Of a stretch of 8,175 nt of DNA, positions 1-5,715 are shown piece after piece; position 1 is the stretch's first letter, and each line of letters starts with the position of its first letter. The position numbers were made by a program, and so were the translations under genes. The notes under the pieces were generated by a model. That model searched no databases. It saw only the letters and a program-made list of their open reading frames with translations, and had not been told where the DNA came from. The DNA comes from Gammaproteobacteria bacterium. GTDB taxonomy: Bacteria > Pseudomonadota > Gammaproteobacteria > UBA6429 > Thiohalophilaceae. The stretch lies in contig JAOULB010000072.1 in assembly GCA_029882235.1 (NCBI GenBank), forward strand, positions 1 to 8,175, written 5' to 3'.

Positions 1-81
1 CCTGGTGGCGATAAAGATGCGGACTGTGCCAGGCAGGCACTCAAAAGCCTGTCAGAGCGTATTGAGTTTGCGACAGAGTAA
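1..81 (+). CDS. C-terminal fragment of an unidentified protein (5' end outside window)
   Basis: The plus-strand frame is open from base 1 and ends at TAA 79-81, giving the last 26 residues (PGGDKDADCARQALKSL, then SERIEFATE). The Gly-Gly, acidic, Asp-x-x-Cys-Ala, Ala-Leu pattern faintly recalls the C-terminus of GlcG/HbpS-type (DUF336) proteins, but the fragment is too short to assign. It lies 23 bp upstream of the oxygenase-type gene in the same direction, so the two may share a transcript. The frame reads without interruption, which is the only support for its being coding. Confidence 0.5.
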   Translation, partial: PGGDKDADCARQALKSLSERIEFATE

Positions 82-104
82 TTCATCCATCCAGGTCTGA
101 TGTT

Positions 105-608
105 GTGCATGTCTATGATTGCGATGAATGTCAGAGCATTAATTCGGAGTTAGCCAACGCAATTCTTGCTTTACCAGACGCTGCTTACACACAGCGCAGT
201 CATTTCTTTCATGGTCGCTATGAAAACCTCTACCTTGATGTCGAGCGAGTTCCTGGTCTAAAAATCATTCTTGATACCTGTTTAGAACAGGCTAGCCTGT
301 TATTAGAGCAAGCCGTCGAGAAACTAAAGCTAGGCTTCTGGTTGAATATCATGCGTGCAGGTGATGTCACAACTTTGCACACGCATGACGATGATGATGA
401 GCTATTATCTGCGGTTTATTATGTTCAGGTGCCTGATCAATCCGGAGTGTTTAAACTACATCGTCCAGACGGTGTGCAGGAGATAAAACCTGTTGCTGGT
501 CGGTTTATGTTTTTTGATCCAGCACTTCCTCATGAAGTAACTCAACATAACAATACAGTGCCAAGAATTTCGCTTGGCATCAATATCGGCCCAGCAAATA
601 TTAGTTAG
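105..608 (+). CDS. Putative 2OG-Fe(II) oxygenase superfamily protein (TIGR02466/PF13759-like)
   Basis: This is a 167-aa soluble protein with a double-stranded beta-helix dioxygenase signature in its second half. Around residues 78-96 a W-x-N segment and a Gly lead into H92-T-H94-D95-D96, so an H-x-D metal pair (H94/D96) is available. LSAVYYVQVP (101-110) matches the family's 'SGVYYV.vP' strand. A Phe-rich strand and P142-H143 follow, with H143 as the distal iron ligand. R154 lies eleven residues after H143, the usual place for the 2-oxoglutarate-binding Arg, in RISLGIN. Members are presumed Fe(II)/2-oxoglutarate hydroxylases; the substrate is unknown. The start is GTG 105, with AGGT (93-96) eight bases upstream; no ATG exists in this frame nearby. 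At 167 aa it is somewhat shorter than the roughly 200 aa usual for the family. Its last 8 bp overlap the end of the convergent lipoprotein gene. The fold call is firm; catalytic activity is inferred. Confidence 0.85.
   Translation: MHVYDCDECQSINSELANAILALPDAAYTQRSHFFHGRYENLYLDVERVPGLKIILDTCLEQASLLLEQAVEKLKLGFWLNIMRAGDVTTLHTHDDDDELLSAVYYVQVPDQSGVFKLHRPDGVQEIKPVAGRFMFFDPALPHEVTQHNNTVPRISLGINIGPANIS
559..579 (-). terminator. Candidate intrinsic terminator of the YHYH lipoprotein gene, inside the opposing CDS
   Basis: TGCCAAG (559-565) and CTTGGCA (573-579) form a perfect 7-bp stem with a 7-nt loop. In minus-strand RNA the stem begins 22 nt past the lipoprotein stop and is followed by the fairly U-rich CTGTATTGTTATG. 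In the plus direction no T-run follows, so it would act on the minus strand only. The U-tract is imperfect, so termination is plausible but unproven. It sits in the 3' coding end of the oxygenase-type gene. Confidence 0.4.
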
Positions 609-1461
609 ACGTGCAGGCGTTGTAGTACTGGATTTCAGGATTATATTTATGTGTCGTGTAGGTGCCAGGGCAGACATGGACATGATAACGGCTTGCTAAT
701 CCAACACCTGCCGCATCAAGCACATCATGGACATGACCATTCTGGCTATCAAAGTCACCACTGCTTATCGCGCTGCCATTCAGCTCAGTGCAGCCCAACA
801 CTAAAGTGCCGTCACACATAATGCCATAGAATTCTATTTGTGCGCTTGCAGGCGTGGTGTTTGTGATTAAACCAATACTCTCCAACACCTCAAGCGGGCC
901 TGATGTGGCGCTGTGATAGTGGTAACCGCCATTCGCATCAGCATGAGCATCATAACTGTCAAAGGTAAAATACTCATCATCAATATTATGCCCAGGTGCG
1001 GCGAGGGCGTTATACAGCGAAACCCCATCCAGTGCGACACCTGCAGTGCCCATGGTATATTCGTTTGAATTATTTCCCTGTGTTGCATCGACTAATGAAC
1101 CATCAATCGTTAAGCCGCGCGATGTTGGGTTTAAGGGGAATTCAAGATGTATGGTTTGTGAGGAAATCGTGTTTGGGTTCTGATTTCGTCCGCCGCTGGT
1201 ATCGAAATCCGTATAGTTAGGATGACCGCTGCCATAATAGGCGGTTCGGTGCGGCGGTAAACCATCTGATTCAATAATAATATTGGCGCCACTGATAGTG
1301 ATCGTCGAGCACTTAAAATATTTCCGATAAAACTCGGGTACGCCATCACCGATTGTAGTGGTGCAATTGTCGAGCGTGAGCTCAGCGGCATCGTCGCTAC
1401 TGCAAGCACCTATCGCGAATAAACAAAGAAGAAAGCATATTTGAATTATATTTTTTAACAT
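601..1461 (-). CDS. YHYH-domain lipoprotein
   Basis: This is a 286-aa secreted lipoprotein. The start is ATG 1459-1461, because it places a classical signal at the N-terminus: M-L-K-N, a hydrophobic stretch, then the lipobox AIGAC with the lipidated Cys at residue 20. Ser-Ser follows Cys, so the Asp+2 inner-membrane retention signal is absent and outer-membrane sorting is expected. A longer in-frame start at 1569 would bury this signal and overlap the upstream gene. The mature part carries the YHYH domain (PF14240): GLPPHRTAYYGSGHPN near 67-81, GVALDGVSLYNALAAPG near 141-157, the eponymous GGYHYH ending at residue 183, and a second His-rich repeat, RYHVHVC (258-264). Besides the lipid Cys there are six cysteines (33, 51, 216, 224, 264, 283), consistent with disulphides in an oxidising compartment. 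The clustered His residues suggest metal binding, but the family has no established function that I know of. No strong Shine-Dalgarno is seen. It is followed by a convergent gene and the hairpin at 559-579. Confidence 0.85.
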   Translation of the reverse strand: MLKNIIQICFLLCLFAIGACSSDDAAELTLDNCTTTIGDGVPEFYRKYFKCSTITISGANIIIESDGLPPHRTAYYGSGHPNYTDFDTSGGRNQNPNTISSQTIHLEFPLNPTSRGLTIDGSLVDATQGNNSNEYTMGTAGVALDGVSLYNALAAPGHNIDDEYFTFDSYDAHADANGGYHYHSATSGPLEVLESIGLITNTTPASAQIEFYGIMCDGTLVLGCTELNGSAISSGDFDSQNGHVHDVLDAAGVGLASRYHVHVCPGTYTTHKYNPEIQYYNACTSN

Positions 1462-1544
1462 GCGATCAGGTTTCTCAGTATGAAAATAATGTGGATTATC
1501 TGGACAAAATAAATGCAATCTGTGTACCAATATTAAACATTTAA

Positions 1545-1979
1545 TTAAATAGTAAATTCTCCACGCCATTCATTGTTTTTAAAATCAAGCTGTAAGCTGC
1601 TGGGGCGCAGTTTTTGCGCTGCGGGTGATGTGTAGTCGTGTGATACAGGGTGATGTTGATTAAATTCTTCAGGATCACAGCTTTTTGCCTGTACAGGCCG
1701 CAGACTTATAGAAAAATGTTTATTTACCGGCTGGCCGTGTTGGCCAGCATCTTCATGGAATAAAACCCTTTTCTGAACCACGCAGCTAAAATAGATCTGC
1801 ATTTCAACAAAGAGTGGAGTTTTACGTTTATTGAATTCGTGTTCTGCGCGTTGGGTCCAGCTGATCTGCAGTTTTTTGTTGTTATAGATCAGTTCCTTTT
1901 TATAACAATATGGATGCAACCAGGAGTCAATCAACTCCAGTGGGTTTTTAATGGAAAAATAGCTGTTGTGTAGATTCAT
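1545..1979 (-). CDS. Hypothetical protein, 144 aa, no recognised domain
   Basis: I do not recognise the family. The predicted protein has no signal peptide or membrane segment and looks cytoplasmic. It is rich in aromatic, basic and Asn/Gln residues. Blocks that look structured are the N-terminal SLW-type helix region (FSIKNPLELIDSWLHPY, residues 8-24), KKLQISWTQRAEHEF (35-49) and a beta-like FVEMQIYFSCVVQKRVLFHE (57-76). The C-terminal half is more polar and contains a His-rich HH-x-x-x-H stretch near 109-114. The start is ATG 1977-1979, the first in the frame. No Shine-Dalgarno precedes it; instead an 8-bp hairpin ends two bases before the start codon. It lies 53 bp after the chemoreceptor gene and 83 bp before the lipoprotein gene, all in one direction, so co-transcription is possible. 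The uninterrupted frame and plausible protein-like composition support its being real. Confidence 0.65.
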   Translation of the reverse strand: MNLHNSYFSIKNPLELIDSWLHPYCYKKELIYNNKKLQISWTQRAEHEFNKRKTPLFVEMQIYFSCVVQKRVLFHEDAGQHGQPVNKHFSISLRPVQAKSCDPEEFNQHHPVSHDYTSPAAQKLRPSSLQLDFKNNEWRGEFTI

Positions 1980-1981
1980 GA

Positions 1982-2008
1982 TGCTGTAAGCGTTTATATG
2001 TTACAGCA
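1982..2008 (-). promoter_or_regulatory. Perfect 8-bp inverted repeat abutting the start of the 144-aa gene
   Basis: TGCTGTAA (1982-1989) and TTACAGCA (2001-2008) are exact reverse complements separated by 11 bases. In minus-strand RNA this is an 8-bp hairpin that ends two nucleotides before the ATG at 1979, occupying the place where a ribosome binding site should be. It begins 25 nt past the chemoreceptor stop codon. No T-run follows, so it does not look like an intrinsic terminator. It could be an operator dyad, a translation-control hairpin or an mRNA processing site; the sequence cannot decide which. Confidence 0.45.
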
Positions 2009-2032
2009 CAAGTATAGGATAGTTTTAAGCGA

Positions 2033-4387
2033 TCAGGTCTTAAATTGGGCAACCATATGCTGCAGTGTTGAAGCCAGCAGGGTGAGCTCGTCGCCACGTT
2101 CTGAGGCCTGATTAGCGCGTTCGGCGATTTCGCTTGAACCTTTATTGATTTGCACAATGTTTTTGTCGATATGCTCGGTCGTAGCGCTCTGTTCTTCAGC
2201 GGCACTGGCAATCATGGTATTCATTTCATTAATCGTGTTAATTGAGGCTGTGATTGTCGCCAGTGCCTCACCGACATTTGAGGCATGTTCAACGTTCGCC
2301 TTGGTTTGTTCGCGGCCACGGTTAATCGCTTCTACCGCGTTTTGTGCGCCATCCTGCAGGCGTGCAATCATGGCTTCAATCTCTGTGGTTGATTCCTGAG
2401 TACGACTTGCCAGGGTGCGCACTTCATCGGCCACAACCGCAAAGCCTCGGCCCTGTTCACCGGCGCGGGCAGCCTCGATGGCAGCATTGAGTGCGAGCAG
2501 ATTAGTCTGTTCGGCAATGTCTTTAATCACCACCAGTACGGCGCCAATGTCGTCACTGTCTTTATGTAGCGTTGTGATAACTGAAGTGGCTTTTTCAATT
2601 TCTTCAGCCATCGCATTGGTCGCATCAATTGATTTTTGCACAATCACTTTACTTTCTTCTGAGCGTTGATCGGCTTCATGGGCTGATTGAGCCGCTTGAG
2701 ATGCGCTTCTTGCCACTTCCTGCACAGTTGCAGTCATCTGATTTATTGCGCTGGTGACCTGATGGATTTCATCAGACTGGGTAGCAACACCCGCACGTGT
2801 TTCATCAGTGACCATTTTAAGTACATCTGAGGCGGTTGTAAGTTGCGCAGTGGCTGAGTTGACCTGTTCAAGACTGCCCTGGAATTTTTCCAGCATGGTA
2901 TCCAGTGCTTCAGACATCTCACCGATTTCATCTTTGCTCTTAATATCTGTACGCAAGCGCAGATCAGAATCATGTTCAATTTGCGAGACGACCTTATTAA
3001 ATTTAATAATTGGTTTGGTGATCGTACCTGAGAAAACCCAACCCAATGCAACGGCGAGGCTGACCATAACAATAGTGATTAACGTGGCGGTATTGCGAAT
3101 ACTGCTGCTCAGGGCTTCTTTAGCAGAGAAGGCTTCTTTGGTGTCGATTTCACTGATGACCGCCCAGTCCAGTCCATTCTGTAGTAATGGGGTATAGGCA
3201 AAGAGCGATTCTTTCTTTAGATAATTCGGTGTGATCATCACCCCCGTTTCACCCGCCAGGCCTTTTTCGGCGGCTTTACTGCTTACATCAAGCTGACCAA
3301 TGGCAGATTTTTGTGCAGAGATAATTGTTGCAGCATTAGCATCAGTGATAAAGCTTGATAACTCACCACCTTCAGTTTTTAAGGTTTCGTATACATGGCG
3401 GCTCATACTGCGTAATTTGTTATCACCACTAACGAGGTATGTTTGTCCTGTCGTACCTAGACCAATCTTTTCCCACTTTTGCTGATTGGTCATAATATCA
3501 TTGATGTGTGTTGTGGGTATTCTGAATACCAGTACACCAAGAATTTCAAAGGCATCGTCAACCAGCATATCCTGTATCGGTGAGGCAATGAATGCCGCCT
3601 GTTCATTAAATGCAGGTAGATAGGCTTCAAAGTCACTTAGAGAAACATGATCATGTTCACCAGACTCGATGGCTTTATTATAAACTCGGCCAAGCGCGGT
3701 ATCTTTAAATGGGCCTGTTTTTAAGTTGGTGCCAAAGTCAATGTTCTTCTTCATTGAGTATACAACATGGCCTTTTGGGTTAACCAGATAAACATCAGCG
3801 ATGTCCAGCTTCTTAACCAGATCCTGCATCTGCATATGACGTGATGCATGTTCACTGTTGTATAACTTGCCATCATCAGGATCAAGCATGCTAAATTTTT
3901 CACCAAACGGTGCTTCGTTTCGTGCGATAAAACTATCCTGGAAAGTCAGTGCGGCATTATCAAACTGTTCAACAATGGCCTCAATGCCTTCGTAGGGCTG
4001 ACCATTTGCAGCTTCGAATGTTTTTGTAAATTCTGTTTTGTAGTATTCGATAAGTGAAGTTTTCAGCGATGCCGCATCAGCAACCTGACTCATATCTTTA
4101 TTAAAATTATCACTCAGTGCTTGAATGATGACGACGGTGAGGGGGTCGACTGAGTAAGCACGAATTTGTTTATAGAGCTGAGTGTAATAGCCCTGGATCT
4201 GCCCTTTTTTTATTTCATTCAGAGCAAGGAGACGGTCTTCAACCTGTTCTTCAATCGCCAGTTCTGATTGATTATTCGCCTGCAGCCAGAGGGAAACGCT
4301 GGTGACAACAATAGGGATAATCGCAAGCAAAGCAAACGACAGCAGGATTTTCTCCCGAAGTTTGAAACTGAGCTTGAAACGCAACAT
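2033..4387 (-). CDS. Methyl-accepting chemotaxis protein with large dCache-type periplasmic sensor
   Basis: This is a 784-aa transmembrane chemoreceptor. A short basic N-terminus precedes TM1 (about 14-34). Residues 35-430 form an unusually large periplasmic sensor of double-Cache type. Its first half carries DVYLVNPKGHVVYS (198-211) and DFGTNLKTGPFKD (217-229); the second opens with GTTGQTYLVSGDNKLRSMSR (311-330) and closes with GLDWAVISEID (405-415). TM2 (about 432-453) leads into a HAMP domain (454-508) and a long coiled-coil signalling domain. The conserved hairpin tip EQTNLLALNAAIEAARAGEQ (626-645) followed by GRGFAVVADEVR is the CheA/CheW contact site. Helical methylation regions lie on both sides of it. 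The C-terminus ends AQFKT, with no NWETF-type CheR/CheB tether. The start ATG 4385-4387 has AGAGG at 4395-4399, a good spacing. The ligand cannot be predicted. A sigma-28-like promoter lies upstream. The family call is secure. Confidence 0.97.
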   Translation of the reverse strand: MLRFKLSFKLREKILLSFALLAIIPIVVTSVSLWLQANNQSELAIEEQVEDRLLALNEIKKGQIQGYYTQLYKQIRAYSVDPLTVVIIQALSDNFNKDMSQVADAASLKTSLIEYYKTEFTKTFEAANGQPYEGIEAIVEQFDNAALTFQDSFIARNEAPFGEKFSMLDPDDGKLYNSEHASRHMQMQDLVKKLDIADVYLVNPKGHVVYSMKKNIDFGTNLKTGPFKDTALGRVYNKAIESGEHDHVSLSDFEAYLPAFNEQAAFIASPIQDMLVDDAFEILGVLVFRIPTTHINDIMTNQQKWEKIGLGTTGQTYLVSGDNKLRSMSRHVYETLKTEGGELSSFITDANAATIISAQKSAIGQLDVSSKAAEKGLAGETGVMITPNYLKKESLFAYTPLLQNGLDWAVISEIDTKEAFSAKEALSSSIRNTATLITIVMVSLAVALGWVFSGTITKPIIKFNKVVSQIEHDSDLRLRTDIKSKDEIGEMSEALDTMLEKFQGSLEQVNSATAQLTTASDVLKMVTDETRAGVATQSDEIHQVTSAINQMTATVQEVARSASQAAQSAHEADQRSEESKVIVQKSIDATNAMAEEIEKATSVITTLHKDSDDIGAVLVVIKDIAEQTNLLALNAAIEAARAGEQGRGFAVVADEVRTLASRTQESTTEIEAMIARLQDGAQNAVEAINRGREQTKANVEHASNVGEALATITASINTINEMNTMIASAAEEQSATTEHIDKNIVQINKGSSEIAERANQASERGDELTLLASTLQHMVAQFKT

Positions 4388-4404
4388 ATCTATGCCTCTA
4401 CATT

Positions 4405-4420
4405 CTATTTATATAAATAG
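4405..4420. promoter_or_regulatory. 16-bp perfect palindrome in the chemoreceptor leader
   Basis: CTATTTATATAAATAG is identical to its reverse complement over all 16 bases, with its centre about 25 bp upstream of the chemoreceptor start codon and just upstream of its Shine-Dalgarno. It could be an operator for a dimeric regulator. It also contains TATAAA, which on the minus strand could serve as a weak -10 with T-rich DNA 16 bp upstream. AT-rich palindromes arise by chance more readily than mixed ones, which tempers the call. Confidence 0.35.
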
Positions 4421-4429
4421 CTATCCCTG

Positions 4430-4449
4430 AAAAAAATCTGGGGACCCCA
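4430..4449 (-). terminator. Short GC hairpin plus T7: possible attenuator or terminator in the chemoreceptor leader
   Basis: On the minus strand TGGGGTCCCCA (4449-4439) can form a 4-bp UGGG/CCCA stem with a three-base loop. It is followed by AGA-less spacing of two bases (GA) and then seven consecutive T (4436-4430). The stem is short, so efficiency would be low. The same CCC run can pair instead with GGGA just downstream (4427-4424 on the plus strand reads TCCC), giving a mutually exclusive hairpin. It could end read-through from the permease operon or attenuate the leader; both are inferences. Confidence 0.28.
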
Positions 4450-4486
4450 CAATTCCAAGTCCATATTATAATTATCACTTTTACTT

Positions 4487-4514
4487 ATTTCGGCCAAATG
4501 GAGATAAAACTTTA
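4487..4514 (-). promoter_or_regulatory. Near-consensus sigma-28 (FliA) promoter for the chemoreceptor gene
   Basis: Read on the minus strand, TAAAGTTT (4514-4507) matches the FliA -35 element in all eight bases, and GCCGAAAT (4494-4487) matches the -10 consensus GCCGATAA in six of eight. The spacer is 12 bp against the usual 11. Orientation is correct, and transcription would begin near 4480, leaving a leader of about 90 nt before the ATG at 4387. Chemoreceptor genes are classic FliA targets, which strengthens the call. A perfect TATAAT (4470-4465) also lies just downstream but has no recognisable -35 partner. Confidence 0.5.
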
Positions 4515-4562
4515 AAAAAATAAAACTGAGGTATGTGTGTTTATTAGTAATCGGTGATAAAC

Positions 4563-4592
4563 AAATACTGCTGTATTTTTAAGGTGTACAGC
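4563..4592 (-). terminator. Weak hairpins downstream of the permease gene
   Basis: Two overlapping inverted repeats lie about 30-60 nt past the permease stop. AAATAC (4563-4568) pairs with GTATTT (4573-4578) across a 4-base loop; in minus-strand RNA it is preceded by an A-run and followed by GTTTATC. GCTGTA (4570-4575) pairs with TACAGC (4587-4592) across 11 bases and would compete with the first. Both stems are only 6 bp and AT-rich or long-looped, so termination here is a weak proposal. Confidence 0.25.
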
Positions 4593-4620
4593 GCAATGTA
4601 TAGAGAGGTAAAGGTGTTAT

Positions 4621-5715
4621 TTAGGCCTGATTTTCTTCCGGCTTGGGCAGGATATAAAGCACGTCTTCGGTCAGTTTTTTTCGTAAGCCATTTATAAGAC
4701 CGGTGAGGATAATTTTTGATGATGTTAGAAGTGGAATCGCGATCAGCATACCGACAAATCCAAATAAATAACCAAACACAACCACGCCCAACAGTACCAG
4801 CATGGGGTGAAGATCAACGGTATGCGCGATCAGGTTTGGGATCACGATAACATTATCAATAATCTGAGCGGACATAATCACAAGCAAGATCGATAGCATC
4901 ATGAATATATCAAGTGAACCGGTCCCCAGTGTGGCCAGCATCGGGGGAACCAGCGACAGCAGAGGACCAATATAAGGAATTAAATTTAACAGCCCCGCCA
5001 GACTGCCAAACAGAACTGAGGTATCAAGCCCAATAAGATAAAACCCAGTCGTGGTTACCACAGCAACAATGCAGGATTGCAGCGCCACACTGCGAATATA
5101 TCGTTGTAAGCGCTTCGCCACGCGGAAATAGATCAGCCAGCCTAGCTCATAGGCCGAATTGGGCAGCCAGTCGATTAGGGTATTACGCATTTTTCTGTAG
5201 TCACGCAGGAGAAAAAACGTAATCAATGGGATCAGAACCAGACTCATTGCTGATGTCATCATAATCCCCGCTGAAGAGACAACTGCATCGGCACTCCAGT
5301 TTTTAACATCGGCCTGCCATCGATCACCCAGACTGGTATCCATTTGCATCCCCGACATATGCACCAGTGAACCACCAAACATGTCCATCAGTTTTGCAAT
5401 CTGTGCGGCAATGACGGGTAATCGCGACTGTAACCACTCCCATTGATCCAGCATCAATGGTACCCCGAGGGCAAGGCATAAAATGCCAAAGGTAATGACA
5501 CCGAGTAATACAACCAGGATGGCTGCCGTGCTGTTCATACCCTGACGCAATAGACGATTTTTGAATGGGTCAAGAATGCTGAACAGGATAAATGATGCAA
5601 CAAGTGGGAATAACACCGGCTGCAACAGCACCACAAACAGGATCAATACAAAGAGCATGATCAAATATATGATGAGCGCCCGTCCGATGGGATTATTAAG
5701 AATGCGCTGGATCAT
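4621..5715 (-). CDS. AI-2E family transporter (PerM/UPF0118-type permease)
   Basis: This is a 364-aa polytopic inner-membrane protein, a normal length for the family. Hydrophobic segments cluster at about 11-50, 63-88, 150-170 and 210-340, with a soluble amphipathic stretch (about 90-148) between the second and third clusters, as is typical. Diagnostic motifs are present: NLIPYIGPLLSLVPP (244-258), QIIDNVIVIPNLIAHTVDLHP (about 284-304) and a Gly-rich GYLFGFVGMLIAIPL (315-329). RDYRKMR (171-177) follows the third cluster. Family members include the AI-2 exporter TqsA and proteins reported as Na+/H+ antiporters; the substrate here is undetermined. Its ATG overlaps the stop of the cyclic-nucleotide-binding gene (ATGA, 5712-5715), implying translational coupling. 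It may therefore be gated or regulated by that partner. The family call is secure; the transported substrate is open. Confidence 0.95.
   Translation of the reverse strand: MIQRILNNPIGRALIIYLIMLFVLILFVVLLQPVLFPLVASFILFSILDPFKNRLLRQGMNSTAAILVVLLGVITFGILCLALGVPLMLDQWEWLQSRLPVIAAQIAKLMDMFGGSLVHMSGMQMDTSLGDRWQADVKNWSADAVVSSAGIMMTSAMSLVLIPLITFFLLRDYRKMRNTLIDWLPNSAYELGWLIYFRVAKRLQRYIRSVALQSCIVAVVTTTGFYLIGLDTSVLFGSLAGLLNLIPYIGPLLSLVPPMLATLGTGSLDIFMMLSILLVIMSAQIIDNVIVIPNLIAHTVDLHPMLVLLGVVVFGYLFGFVGMLIAIPLLTSSKIILTGLINGLRKKLTEDVLYILPKPEENQA

Noticed and set aside
1462..1471. GCGATCAGGT repeated at 1462-1471, 2029-2038 and 4826-4835
   Set aside because: One copy is inside the permease coding sequence (Leu-Ile-Ala codons), another spans the chemoreceptor stop, and spacing is irregular. 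Short repeats of this size can arise by chance in 8 kb.
1539..1550. ATTTAATTAAAT 12-bp palindrome over the stop codon of the 144-aa gene
   Set aside because: It is pure A/T and no T-run or promoter element is associated, so chance is the simplest explanation.
1462..1569. Upstream in-frame ATG at 1567-1569 as the lipoprotein start, adding 36 residues
   Set aside because: It would push the lipoprotein signal to an internal position and overlap the 3' end of the upstream gene. The ATG at 1459-1461 gives a textbook signal and lipobox.
2145..3197. Plus-strand open frames at 2145-2399, 2415-2669 and 2808-3197
   Set aside because: They lie opposite the signalling and HAMP regions of the chemoreceptor gene. 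Their Ala/Ser-rich translations reflect the complementary strand, with no independent motif or ribosome binding site.
4570..4592. LexA-type SOS box suggested by CTGT...ACAG
   Set aside because: Spacing between CTGT and ACAG is 13 bp here and 15 bp at 1984-2006, whereas the gammaproteobacterial LexA box requires 8.
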